In this document: piece by piece, positions 33,904-41,944 of the stretch | Layout of the letters: each line of letters starts with the position of its first letter | How positions within the stretch are numbered: the first letter of the stretch is position 1 | Notes under the pieces: generated by a model | What the model was told of the DNA's origin: nothing | The model's input: only the letters and a program-made list of their open reading frames with translations | Databases searched by the model: none | Translations under genes and position numbers: made by a program | Source of the DNA: Rhodospirillaceae bacterium | GTDB lineage: Bacteria > Pseudomonadota > Alphaproteobacteria > MPNO01 > UBA2964 | Reading direction: 5' to 3' | Assembly: GCA_002709075.1 (NCBI GenBank) | Contig: PAPV01000013.1 | Span: 127,749-169,692 of the forward strand | DNA length: 41,944 nucleotides

Positions 33904-35520
33904 TTAGGGCCCGTGCGTAGTTGCAACCGGGCTCATTTCTGAACCATCCATAATTTCACGGAGCATTTGTTCTAAAAGCATTGAACGTATTGATGCATAT
34001 TTCAAATCATTCCATAAATTGTGAAATTCATTCGGGTCCTCTTTGAGATTATAAATTTCACCCCAATCGGTATCGCTGTAAAGCGTAAGCCTCCAATCAC
34101 CGCTGAGTAATGTTCGCGCTTTGAAGTTATCTTTCAATCCCATATATCCACGCCTTTGATTTTCCTCAATTATCAAACCAGTTCTCGCCTCGAGACCATG
34201 TGCTATGTCCACAAGAGACTTACTTTGTATTCCGTTGAAAGATTGAATGCCTGCTATTTCTAATATTGTTCCTGCGAGATCTATGGTACCAGATAAACCA
34301 CTACATATGCCGGGAGCCGAAGAATCATTCGGATCACTGAGAATGCATGGAACACGAATAAGCCCTTGATAATGAAGCGCACCTTTAAGGAGAAGTTGAT
34401 GATCTCCCATAAAATCGCCGTGATCAGTGGTAAATATTATGACGGTGTTATCATCTAAACCCAAATCGGATAGTGTGCAAATTACCTGTCCTATGGCGTC
34501 ATCAATCATAGTAATAGATCCATAATTGAGGGCAATTGCTTCTCTAACTTCCTCCTCAGTTGCTCCAAACGCTCTTTGTCCGGATTTATTAGATAGACCC
34601 GCATCTCTTTCAGCTAGAATTGCAGCCAAATGTGGTGGCCATTTATCTTCAGGGTGATTGTATGCATCAGGCAAGGGTACATCGGCAGGATCATACATAT
34701 CAAAATATTTACCGGGTGGGGTGAATGGATGGTGAGGATCGCCAAAAGAGCATTGTAACATAAATGGACTATTTGGGTGGTTCTTTGCTTGATCCTTTAT
34801 AAAAGAAATGCTCTCTTCAGCGATAAAAGTTGTCGGATAGAGTTCCTCCGGAATTGCCGTGCGCCAGGCCTGGGGTGCTTTTATATCGCGAGTTGCTGGT
34901 AAAGCGTTATTTGGACCTCTGATTGACTCTGGGTCGGGGTGCCGCTCTGCAAGCCATCGGGAATAGTGACCCCAAACACGATCGGAGTGTCCAATGGCAA
35001 GTGAAAGGTGATCAAAACCGTAGAATGGGGTTTTAGGTTCAAAAAATGGATCTTTATTCCACGTGGGTTTAAGTTCTTGTTGGTATTCTCCATCCGACCA
35101 ACGTCGGCGTCTGGCCTCTGAAAGATCAAACGATGGTTGTTTCTTTTTTGGATCATGCAGAGGCAATCCAACTTCTACTGCTGTGGCCGACATACCCTGC
35201 AAATGACTTTTCCCAATCAAGGCAGTCCGGTATCCCGCATTTCTCATTAATTGAGTAAAGGTAACTTCCTCAAAAGATAAAGAAATACCATTTTGTCTAA
35301 CGCCATGTAATGACGGCATTCGTCCGGTCATAAATGTTGCACGATTCGGCATACAGATTGGGCAGGAAACAAAAAATTTTTCGAATTTAGTGCCAGCTTT
35401 TGCTAAATTATCTATGTTAGGGGTCTGAACAATATTGTTACCATAACAACCCAAGTGATCAGCTCGATGTTGATCCGTAATAAATACAATAAAATTTGGC
35501 TCCTTACTCCTTCGTTTCAT
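33904..35520 (-). CDS. Sulfatase (FGly-dependent, Cys-type)
   Basis: Of 538 residues. The sulfatase signature CMPNRATFMTGR starts at Cys56, which would be converted to formylglycine; metal ligands appear in FIVFITDQHRADHLG and in FTTDHGDFMGDH. It hydrolyses sulfate esters. There is no signal peptide, so it acts in the cytoplasm, and organic sulfates of small molecules are a likelier substrate than polysaccharides. No sulfatase-maturing enzyme is in the window. GGAGAAAG precedes the ATG. The hydrolase gene follows in the opposite direction of the chromosome, on the same strand upstream. Confidence 0.88.
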   Translation of the reverse strand: MKRRSKEPNFIVFITDQHRADHLGCYGNNIVQTPNIDNLAKAGTKFEKFFVSCPICMPNRATFMTGRMPSLHGVRQNGISLSFEEVTFTQLMRNAGYRTALIGKSHLQGMSATAVEVGLPLHDPKKKQPSFDLSEARRRRWSDGEYQQELKPTWNKDPFFEPKTPFYGFDHLSLAIGHSDRVWGHYSRWLAERHPDPESIRGPNNALPATRDIKAPQAWRTAIPEELYPTTFIAEESISFIKDQAKNHPNSPFMLQCSFGDPHHPFTPPGKYFDMYDPADVPLPDAYNHPEDKWPPHLAAILAERDAGLSNKSGQRAFGATEEEVREAIALNYGSITMIDDAIGQVICTLSDLGLDDNTVIIFTTDHGDFMGDHQLLLKGALHYQGLIRVPCILSDPNDSSAPGICSGLSGTIDLAGTILEIAGIQSFNGIQSKSLVDIAHGLEARTGLIIEENQRRGYMGLKDNFKARTLLSGDWRLTLYSDTDWGEIYNLKEDPNEFHNLWNDLKYASIRSMLLEQMLREIMDGSEMSPVATTHGP

Positions 35521-35618
35521 TAAATTTCTTTCTCCGATTATTATTTTTTATTCATAACTTCGTTGGTAGATAGTTTTATAAAAATGCCGAAAAAATGTGG
35601 AGATGGAAACTGTATTAG

Positions 35619-36539
35619 TTATAAAAATTTAACAGAGGAAAAGAATTCTTTAACGGCATTTACACATTCGACTGGTTTTTCTAGTTGCAACATATGCGTT
35701 GTTCCAGAAACAGCCTCGTACTCATGTTTGTAGGTATGATGCAAATCGCGATTAACGAGCCCGGGAGATCGAACGTTTGCATCATCCGGATCACTTGCTA
35801 CAATTTTGAGTGGGCCTTTTATTTCTTGAAAATAGGGTGTTAAGTTCATTGATGCATTGGTTGCGTAGACTCTAGACTCCCCGGCTGGAGGACAGCATAA
35901 ACCCCATTCATTTTTGTTTGGTTCATGGCGTAGAATTGTTTTTGCCATAAGTTCATGAGCGCCTGTGATCCAGCGTGAAAGACTTTTTGATGCATGAAAT
36001 TGTTGGGCTAGATGATCGGGTGATTTGAAAAACTCTGGGCGGTTCATCGACCACTCAGCCATTTTTAACTCAAATTCCTGAGAAACATTATGAAGAACAT
36101 GCGTTGGTGGCATGACAAAGGGTGGGTCAAAAAGTACCAGCGCATCCCAACGCCATTGGAATTCAAGTGCATGTCTAAAGGATGTGATGGCAGAAATGGA
36201 ATGAAAAACCCCCGCAGTGGGTTTGTCGCCAAAGTGTTCCGTTATCTTTGTAAGTACCATTTCCATGTCCGATGTGAAGCACGGAACATCATGATGAACA
36301 AGATTATCATGTCTTGGATTCCAACCATGACTGCGTTGATCGTAAAGGCAAAGTTCGTAGTCCTGTAACAAGCGGGACCAAAAAGGAAAATATGCATCTA
36401 TTGCGAACCCGTTCCCATGTGACATAACTATCCGAGGTCCGCGAAGATTCCCATGTTGCCGAACGATGATCTTTGCTCCATCGATCATATCTAGGTCTAG
36501 AACTTTAATGGGCTTAGGAATTAAAAATTTTTCTGACAT
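35619..36539 (-). CDS. Alpha/beta hydrolase
   Basis: The 306-residue protein has the alpha/beta hydrolase pattern: oxyanion region MSHGNGFAIDAYFPFW, YDQRSHGWN after strand 4, nucleophile elbow GVFHSISAI and the C-terminal His in SGTTHMLQLEKP. Ser in HSIS is probably the nucleophile, though the elbow is not the canonical GxSxG. The substrate is unknown. It precedes the sulfatase on the minus strand with 98 bp between them, so co-transcription is possible. Confidence 0.8.
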   Translation of the reverse strand: MSEKFLIPKPIKVLDLDMIDGAKIIVRQHGNLRGPRIVMSHGNGFAIDAYFPFWSRLLQDYELCLYDQRSHGWNPRHDNLVHHDVPCFTSDMEMVLTKITEHFGDKPTAGVFHSISAITSFRHALEFQWRWDALVLFDPPFVMPPTHVLHNVSQEFELKMAEWSMNRPEFFKSPDHLAQQFHASKSLSRWITGAHELMAKTILRHEPNKNEWGLCCPPAGESRVYATNASMNLTPYFQEIKGPLKIVASDPDDANVRSPGLVNRDLHHTYKHEYEAVSGTTHMLQLEKPVECVNAVKEFFSSVKFL

Positions 36540-36617
36540 TGGACTCGCAGCGTTTCTATTTGAGATATTAAAATAAAATACCAGTTTATATCAATCATTT
36601 TGCTATTTGGTTTCAAT

Positions 36618-36645
36618 TTGCAATAAATTGGTCTTGGCATAGATA
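36618..36645 (+). promoter_or_regulatory. Possible promoter of the OmpA lipoprotein gene
   Basis: TTGCAA (36618-36623) and TAGATA (36640-36645) are spaced by 16 bases, a loose match to sigma-70. The AT-rich composition makes chance matches common. Confidence 0.25.
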
Positions 36646-36685
36646 AATACGCGTTGTAGATTGACGCAACTTAAAAAAAAATATG

Positions 36686-36691
36686 AGGCGG
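36686..36691 (+). promoter_or_regulatory. Ribosome-binding site GAGGCG for the OmpA lipoprotein
   Basis: It lies just before ATG 36695, favouring that start over ATG 36683, which overlaps it. The 36695 start also gives a normal-length lipoprotein signal. Confidence 0.6.
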
Positions 36692-36694
36692 AAA

Positions 36695-37573
36695 ATGCGA
36701 TTAAATTTTAAACAAGCTGGCGGTTTAGTCATATGTGGCTTGCTACTAAGTTCATGCACTGGTGTAGCAGATAAACCAAAGGTTAGCGGAGTTAAATCAA
36801 AAGGTGTTTCATTTGAGAAGCACCTAAGTAAAGAATATAAGAAATTAGTTTCCTACGAAAAAAAAGCGTCAAAAAAGAATCCGGTTTTACGTACAAAGAA
36901 GTTCGTAGCTTTTTTTGACACCGGTTCTGCAAAGCTTTCAAAGTCCGCGCAGATGGCCGTGGAAAGTGCGGTCGGTTTTGCTTTAAACAAGAATAGTTCG
37001 TCCATAGCAGTTACCGGTCACACAGACACTGTCGGAAGTCGGAAAGCTAACAAAACTCTTGCTAAAAAACGGGTTGCATCTGTTTTAGCTAATTTTAAGG
37101 CAGCAGGGTTTAATCTTAAAAAGGATATTGTTGACGTTGCGCTTGGTGAACTGGACCCCACTGTCCTTTCGGGAGATGGAAAGAATGAGAAATTTAACCG
37201 AAGAGTGGTTGTCGCAGTTGATTATAATTTGACGGATCCAAACGTAAAATACTTCGCTAAGCGCGCTAAGATGGCTGCTAAAGGAAAAGCACCTGGCCTG
37301 CAAATGCTCTCTGAAAGAAGGTTGAAGGGGAAATATGCTAAAGCCCTTGGTCCGGCATATGCTCGCCTTTGGTCTGCTTTAGATAGCAAGGGGGCCAAAT
37401 TAGATGGAAAAAATGCTGCTAAAGCACAGGTCAATTATGAGTGTTGGCTAAGACAGGCCGAGTTAAACAAGAAAAAAAATAAAAAGTTAGGCAAATGCAA
37501 AAGTAGTTTTTATGGTGCTATGGCAATGTTAGAGGGCGCCATATACAATGCTAAAAAGAAAAAGAAAAAATAG
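36695..37573 (+). CDS. OmpA-family lipoprotein with lysine-rich C-terminus
   Basis: The signal ends in the lipobox LLLSSC with Cys at about residue 21, so it is an outer-membrane lipoprotein. The OmpA domain (FFDTGSAKLSKSAQM, VTGHTDTVGSRKANKTLAKK) keeps the peptidoglycan-binding Asp and Arg. The C-terminal module contains the AQVNYECWLRQAE...KCKSSFYGAMAMLE pattern, which I recall as usual in alphaproteobacterial OmpA proteins; it ends in a run of lysines. A strong rho-independent terminator follows. It probably anchors outer membrane to peptidoglycan and is not part of the catabolic cluster. Confidence 0.85.
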   Translation: MRLNFKQAGGLVICGLLLSSCTGVADKPKVSGVKSKGVSFEKHLSKEYKKLVSYEKKASKKNPVLRTKKFVAFFDTGSAKLSKSAQMAVESAVGFALNKNSSSIAVTGHTDTVGSRKANKTLAKKRVASVLANFKAAGFNLKKDIVDVALGELDPTVLSGDGKNEKFNRRVVVAVDYNLTDPNVKYFAKRAKMAAKGKAPGLQMLSERRLKGKYAKALGPAYARLWSALDSKGAKLDGKNAAKAQVNYECWLRQAELNKKKNKKLGKCKSSFYGAMAMLEGAIYNAKKKKKK

Positions 37574-37595
37574 ATATTAGAGAAGTTGATAAAAA

Positions 37596-37621
37596 CGGGC
37601 CCTAAGTCGGGCCCGTTTTTT
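37596..37621 (+). terminator. Rho-independent terminator of the OmpA lipoprotein gene
   Basis: A perfect 7-bp GC-rich stem CGGGCCC/GGGCCCG closes the loop TAAGTC, followed by six T bases. It is the only textbook terminator in the window. Confidence 0.93.
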
Positions 37622-37996
37622 GTGAAAATTTTCAGGTTTTAACGCTTTTGAGTCCTTTTTTTTCTTGGTTTATTTTAATCTGGTCTTTATTACTTTTTAC
37701 TATGTTTATCGATAAAAAATGTAATTTAACACTTCGAGTTGTATATTTTTTATAGATGATGGGGCTTAATAGAATATTTTGAACTAAGTAATTTGTCGGG
37801 TTAAGGATACTCTGTGCTCGACTCCAATATTAGATTAGGCTGTTTTTTCATCAACAAAACATTTTCGATTACTCAAATAACCATTGGAGCTGCTTTAGTA
37901 ACTGTAATCCTTTACAAGGGCAATTCTTCAGTGTTGGTTACGTTATTTTTTGTTTATGATAGTCAAACTTGTACAAAATGTGATCGAGAGAAAATA
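37622..37996. other. AT-rich gap before the second SDR gene
   Basis: The SDR reading frame stays open upstream for 61 codons to a TTG/GTG-like start at 37814, including a hydrophobic stretch. This is unlikely to be translated since the SDR fold begins at 37997 with its own ribosome-binding site. No other feature is seen. Confidence 0.45.
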
Positions 37997-38758
37997 ATGG
38001 AAAATACGCTGGAGGATATGGTTGCGCTGGTTACGGGTTCCGGTCGAGGCATGGGAAGAACTCACGCGGAGCTTTTGGCCAGCAGAGGAGCAGATGTTAT
38101 TGTTCATGATATGGATAAGAAAAATGCAAATGAAACTGTTGAGGTTGTTCGTGCGCTTGGGCGCAAGGCGGAAGCAATAATTTCTGACGTGTGTGATGTA
38201 AAAGATTTTTCATCTAAAATTAAGCAAATGGAATATAAATTTGGGAAAATAGATATTTTGGTAAATAACGCCGGGATCGGCGGAAACAAGTTGGTTTTGG
38301 AAGATATTGATGAACTTGTTTACGATAGATTATTTGATACTCACGTTCGTGGCACTTTTTTTGCAACTCGCTCTGTTATACCCGGAATGAAAGAGCGGAA
38401 TTACGGTAAAATAATCAATATTTCCTCAATTTATGCTATGGGAGGAAGTAATTTTGCTAGCCATTATGCGGCGGCAAAATCGGCAATTTCTGGTTTGACT
38501 AAGAGTTGGGCGCGTGAGTTTGCCCCATGGAAAATATGCTGTAATGCTGTTGCACCCGGATTTATATTAACAGATATGACTCGTGGTAGTAATACAATTG
38601 AGATGTTGGAGGCACGATCGAAGGCCATGCCGCTTGGTCGTTTTACAAAATCTATTGAAATTTCCTACTCAGTATGTTGGCTTGCGTCACGCGAGTGTGA
38701 CATGATAACTGGTCAAGTAATTAGTCCGAATTCTGGCGAGGTTATAGTTGGGTACTGA
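37997..38758 (+). CDS. Short-chain dehydrogenase/reductase (classical SDR), second copy
   Basis: The 253-residue SDR starts at ATG 37997, preceded by GAGAGAAA. Motifs: TGSGRGMGRT for NAD(P), NNAGIGG, and the catalytic YAAAK after ISSIYAMGGSNFASH. The C-terminus NSGEVIVGY replaces the usual DGG. It oxidises or reduces an unknown alcohol/ketone. It is 206 bp upstream of the acyl-CoA ligase on the same strand, suggesting a shared pathway. Confidence 0.87.
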   Translation: MENTLEDMVALVTGSGRGMGRTHAELLASRGADVIVHDMDKKNANETVEVVRALGRKAEAIISDVCDVKDFSSKIKQMEYKFGKIDILVNNAGIGGNKLVLEDIDELVYDRLFDTHVRGTFFATRSVIPGMKERNYGKIINISSIYAMGGSNFASHYAAAKSAISGLTKSWAREFAPWKICCNAVAPGFILTDMTRGSNTIEMLEARSKAMPLGRFTKSIEISYSVCWLASRECDMITGQVISPNSGEVIVGY

Positions 38759-38964
38759 CTTGTATCATTAAATGAATAATCTTTCTATAAAGTTGTTCTT
38801 TCAGCCAGTACAGAAACATCGATGTCATAGCACATCATTGTCCTATATTCATTTATGCGTATTGATTTTCTATAAAAATATTAATAGGCCTCTTAGCAGG
38901 CTTGTCGTATAAAATGATAAGGATAAAATTTAAAGTTGCATAGCATATATACAGGGTGAAGGAA

Positions 38965-40587
38965 GTGAAAGACTATCATAAAATGATATATTCAAGAGAA
39001 TGGAATTCCTTTAAGGATCCCGATGTTCCCGAATATTTCAACCCCACTGTTCTTTTGTTGGATAACAATTTGTCTGCTGGTTACGGTGATAAAACCGCAT
39101 TGATTGTGGATAATCAATCCTATACTTACACTGATCTTTTGCATCATGTGTGTCGTGCAGCTAACGGCATGGCATCATTAAATCTTGAACCGGAAAATCG
39201 AATCCTGTTGTTTGGGACTGATAGTCTTAACTATATAGCGACTTGGTTTGGAGCAATCCGTAACGGTATAATTCCTGCAGTTATTTCAGATGCATACAAA
39301 GCGGAAAATTTGTTGTACTTTCTTTGTGATACTGCATGTAAGGTGTTGTTTATTGATCAGGAACAAATTGAAAAGTTTAATCAAATTTCCGATGAGATTC
39401 CGCATACACTTAAAATTGTGATTGTTAATGGAAATTTAGCGGATGTTTCTGAAACTGGTGATCGACAGACATTGCGGTATTTCGAAATGGTAGAGGGCCA
39501 TTCTTCAGTTTCCGAGCCGTATCCTATTCACAAAAATGATATCACTTACATGTTTTATTCAGGTGGCACCACTGGTACCGCAAAAGGAATTACTCATTTG
39601 GCACATGATTTTTATCTTGTTCCGGAGCGCCACGGAAAATTCCTGGAATATTGTGAGGAGGATATTGTATACGCAACATCAAAGAAGTATTTTACTCATG
39701 GTTTATGGCCGGGACTTTTAATACCGCTTTATTTTGGGGCAACGAGTGTGGTGTCCCAATTTTCACCATCTCCGGAGAATGTGGTGAAACTGGTAGAAAC
39801 AAATAATCCAACTAAAATGATTACAGTTCCTACTATTATAAAGAATATTATTTTATTTTCTAACCAGAATCGAATTCCAGACTTTTCTTCACTTCAAGTT
39901 GTTACATCTGCATCTGAGAAGATGCCACCCGAGGTGTTCGAACGTTTCTATGAATTGTTTGGGTTGGAGATTCATGATTCGATTGGCTCTAGTGAGATCA
40001 CATATGAATGGATAGCGAATAGACCGAAGGATTTCCGTCGCGGCAGTCTAGGGAAGCCGGTTTTTGGATTTGAGGTAAAATTAATGGATACCGATGACAA
40101 TGAAATACAAAAGCCTAATGTTGATGGGGAAGCATGGATTAAAAGTAAGACGACATGTTTTTTTTATTGGCGGAAATTAGATAAAACAAGAGAGACCTGT
40201 ATTGGAGAGTGGGCGAGAACCGGTGACACACTCAGGTATGACGAAGATGGGTTTTTCTGGTTCTCAGGAAGATCTGATGACGTTTTCAAGGTAAAAGGAC
40301 TATGGGTATCGCCAATTGAGGTTGAAGCTGCAATCACTGAGGACAGTGCAGTCTTAGAGGCTGCGGTGGTTTCGTATGAGGATGGTGCGGGGTTAACGAA
40401 ACCAAAAGCTTTTGTGGTTCTTAATCCAGGGGAGGAAACAACAGACGAATTGATTGAGCAACTTAAAAACCGGGTTCGTCAAATAGGTGGCTACAAGGTC
40501 CCTCAGGAATTTATTTTTGTCGAAGCGCTACCACGTACCACTTTAATGAAGATAGACAGACGTGCACTGAGAGATAAAAAGACGTAA
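38965..40587 (+). CDS. Acyl/aryl-CoA synthetase, benzoate-CoA-ligase-like
   Basis: An adenylate-forming enzyme: the P-loop-like motif YSGGTTGTAKG, the A5-type DSIGSSEITYEW segment, RTGDTLRYDEDGFFWFSGRSDD, and the terminal catalytic Lys in LMKIDRRALRD. The N-terminal YFNPTVLLLDNNLSAGYGDKTAL is reminiscent of benzoate-CoA ligases. It activates a carboxylic acid to a CoA thioester with ATP. GTG 38965 is preceded by AGGGTGAAGG and is preferred; GTG 38956 and ATG 38983 are alternatives. Substrate unknown; probably an aromatic or branched acid. Confidence 0.85.
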   Translation: MKDYHKMIYSREWNSFKDPDVPEYFNPTVLLLDNNLSAGYGDKTALIVDNQSYTYTDLLHHVCRAANGMASLNLEPENRILLFGTDSLNYIATWFGAIRNGIIPAVISDAYKAENLLYFLCDTACKVLFIDQEQIEKFNQISDEIPHTLKIVIVNGNLADVSETGDRQTLRYFEMVEGHSSVSEPYPIHKNDITYMFYSGGTTGTAKGITHLAHDFYLVPERHGKFLEYCEEDIVYATSKKYFTHGLWPGLLIPLYFGATSVVSQFSPSPENVVKLVETNNPTKMITVPTIIKNIILFSNQNRIPDFSSLQVVTSASEKMPPEVFERFYELFGLEIHDSIGSSEITYEWIANRPKDFRRGSLGKPVFGFEVKLMDTDDNEIQKPNVDGEAWIKSKTTCFFYWRKLDKTRETCIGEWARTGDTLRYDEDGFFWFSGRSDDVFKVKGLWVSPIEVEAAITEDSAVLEAAVVSYEDGAGLTKPKAFVVLNPGEETTDELIEQLKNRVRQIGGYKVPQEFIFVEALPRTTLMKIDRRALRDKKT

Positions 40588-40709
40588 ACTTGAGTAATTC
40601 TATGTAAAGTCTTAAAATTCTATAAATTTTCTCAAGTATTTGCTGCTCAAAATTCTATTGTACTGCCCGGAAACCAATCACCTGTATTTCTTCTTTTCGA
40701 ACATATGTC

Positions 40710-41944
40710 TTAAGGACTTTGAACTCCAAGTAATTCACGCAAAGTAGTCCCTTCATATTTAGTGCGGAAGATGCTCCTACTTTGCAATTCTGGAACGACC
40801 ATGTTTACAAATGCATCAAACTCATCTGGGAAAAGAGAAGGAATTAAGTTAAATCCATCACAAGCATTGCTTTCAAACCATTCCTGCATTGTGTCTACCA
40901 CGTTTTCGGGAGTCCCAATTAACACCATGTGACCCCTCGTTGCTGCAAAGTGCTGATACAATTGGCGTAATGTCCAGTTTTTTTCCCTGGCTAAATCGAG
41001 CATTTGTCCCGATCTTGTGCCCACCTCTTCCACAGCTTCTAAATTGGGAACTACTAAATCGGGATCCATTTTTGTAAAGTCGTGTCCTACTCGTCGCGAT
41101 AAATATGCGAGGCCATGATCTGGATGTATTAAATCCTGCAACTCTTGAAATTTGTTTTGGGCCTCCGCCTGAGTTTTTGCTACTGTCACAGATAAGCCAG
41201 GTAAAATTTTAAGGTCGGAATTATGACGCCCGTATTTTGAAAGTCTTGATTTGACGTCTGCATAAAACTCCTGAGCCATCTTAAGACTCTGCGTAGCAGT
41301 AAAAATGACATCAGCAGATTTGGCTGCCAACTCTCTCCCTTTTTCTGACGCTCCAGCCTGAACAATTATAGGACGCCCTTGCGGTGATCTTGGAACATTT
41401 AGTGGTCCTTCTACTTGAAAATATTTTCCTTTGTGATTTAAAACATGCATTTTGTTAAAATCGAAAAAGGTTCCAGTTTCTTTGTTCCGAATAAAAGCGT
41501 CCGCATCCCAACTGTTCCATAGGCCGCGAATAACATCTACAAATTCGTCTGCTATTGCATAGCGCTCAGATTTTGGTTTATGATCCTCTTGGCTATAATT
41601 TAGTGCTGCCCTTCCATTTCCGGTGGTAACGATATTTACTCCTGATCGCCCCCCCGATACTAAATCTAACGTTGCGAATTGTCGTGCAACTGTATATGGC
41701 GGATCAAAGCTAGTACTTTTCGTGCAAATAAGCCCAATATTTTTGGTTTGCGTCGCCAAAGCGCTGAGTAAAGTATAAGGCTCCAACCAGGCTGAGTAAT
41801 GCTGCCTATTGAGTGCAGAACCAAGCGTAGTCCATGCTGATGGTGTATCCGCGGAAAACAGCATATCGAATAAACCGCGCTCAGCAGTATGTGCCATTTC
41901 AACAAATCTTGAAAAATTAGCATTAGCATCATCATGAGCATTTG
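40710..41944 (-). CDS. NtaA/SnaA/DszA-type flavin-dependent monooxygenase (5' end missing at window edge)
   Basis: The frame is open to the right edge of the window (NAHDDANANFSRFVEMAHTA upstream of an internal Met at 41897), so the N-terminus is cut off. The bacterial luciferase-like fold shows ERGLFDMLFSADT, LSALATQTKNIGLICTKST, GVNIVTTGNG and QAGASEKGRELAAKSADVIF, as in nitrilotriacetate, pristinamycin and dibenzothiophene-sulfone monooxygenases. It oxidises C-N or C-S bonds using reduced FMN from a separate reductase. The substrate is unknown. Confidence 0.9.
   Translation of the reverse strand, partial: NAHDDANANFSRFVEMAHTAERGLFDMLFSADTPSAWTTLGSALNRQHYSAWLEPYTLLSALATQTKNIGLICTKSTSFDPPYTVARQFATLDLVSGGRSGVNIVTTGNGRAALNYSQEDHKPKSERYAIADEFVDVIRGLWNSWDADAFIRNKETGTFFDFNKMHVLNHKGKYFQVEGPLNVPRSPQGRPIIVQAGASEKGRELAAKSADVIFTATQSLKMAQEFYADVKSRLSKYGRHNSDLKILPGLSVTVAKTQAEAQNKFQELQDLIHPDHGLAYLSRRVGHDFTKMDPDLVVPNLEAVEEVGTRSGQMLDLAREKNWTLRQLYQHFAATRGHMVLIGTPENVVDTMQEWFESNACDGFNLIPSLFPDEFDAFVNMVVPELQSRSIFRTKYEGTTLRELLGVQSP

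Noticed and set aside
37814-37996. 61-codon in-frame extension of the second SDR
   Set aside because: SDR proteins start close to the TG-motif, and ATG 37997 has its own ribosome-binding site.
1-41944. CRISPR arrays, IS elements, phage genes, rRNA
   Set aside because: No regular repeat-spacer pattern, transposase, integrase or rRNA-like sequence was found.

Overview
The window reads as a piece of chromosome from an AT-rich, Gram-negative, probably marine alphaproteobacterium. Three things suggest this: an alphaproteobacterial-style RecX, an OmpA lipoprotein with the C-terminal CW/C module I associate with that class, and a heptose guanylyltransferase-GmhB fusion of lipopolysaccharide synthesis. 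The placement is inference; no rRNA or tRNA gene is present to fix it. There is no phage, IS element or CRISPR. Most of the window is a dense accessory region of small-molecule catabolism, with short operons in both orientations.

Layout. Positions 1-4750 hold the 3' part of the heptose guanylyltransferase-phosphatase fusion, a Tat-exported nitroreductase-like protein, a GMC oxidoreductase and recX. Positions 4878-9650 hold a flavin monooxygenase of the acyl-CoA dehydrogenase fold, divergent from a first UbiD decarboxylase, then an MFS exporter and a TauE/SafE permease. Positions 9858-13487 encode a complete molybdenum hydroxylase (FAD, 2Fe-2S and Mo subunits). Positions 13542-16177 hold a dienelactone-hydrolase-like protein, an isochorismatase-fold hydrolase lacking its cysteine, and an ornithine cyclodeaminase/mu-crystallin-like dehydrogenase. 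Positions 16381-24938 form a divergent pair of operons. Leftward are a second Mo subunit and a second UbiD decarboxylase. Rightward are a third Mo subunit, an XRE regulator and a TPR-2OG oxygenase.

Positions 25015-26828 encode a PyrK/PyrD-like pair whose substrate pocket departs from orotate-binding DHODs. It is followed by a PuuE-like deacetylase, a TcuA-like FAD dehydrogenase, an amidase and a MetE-like protein. Positions 32991-41944 hold an SDR, a sulfatase, an alpha/beta hydrolase, the OmpA lipoprotein with a clear terminator, a second SDR, an aryl/acyl-CoA ligase and a 5'-truncated NtaA-type flavin monooxygenase.

How the genes may work together (inference). UbiD decarboxylation, Mo-dependent ring hydroxylation, a PyrKD-type ring reductase/oxidase, and an amidase, deacetylase and cysteine-hydrolase set are the enzyme classes expected for breaking down N-heteroaromatic carboxylates. 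The central region (about 4.9-31 kb) may encode one or more such pathways, with three catalytic Mo subunits sharing one FAD/Fe-S pair. The substrate cannot be read from the sequence.
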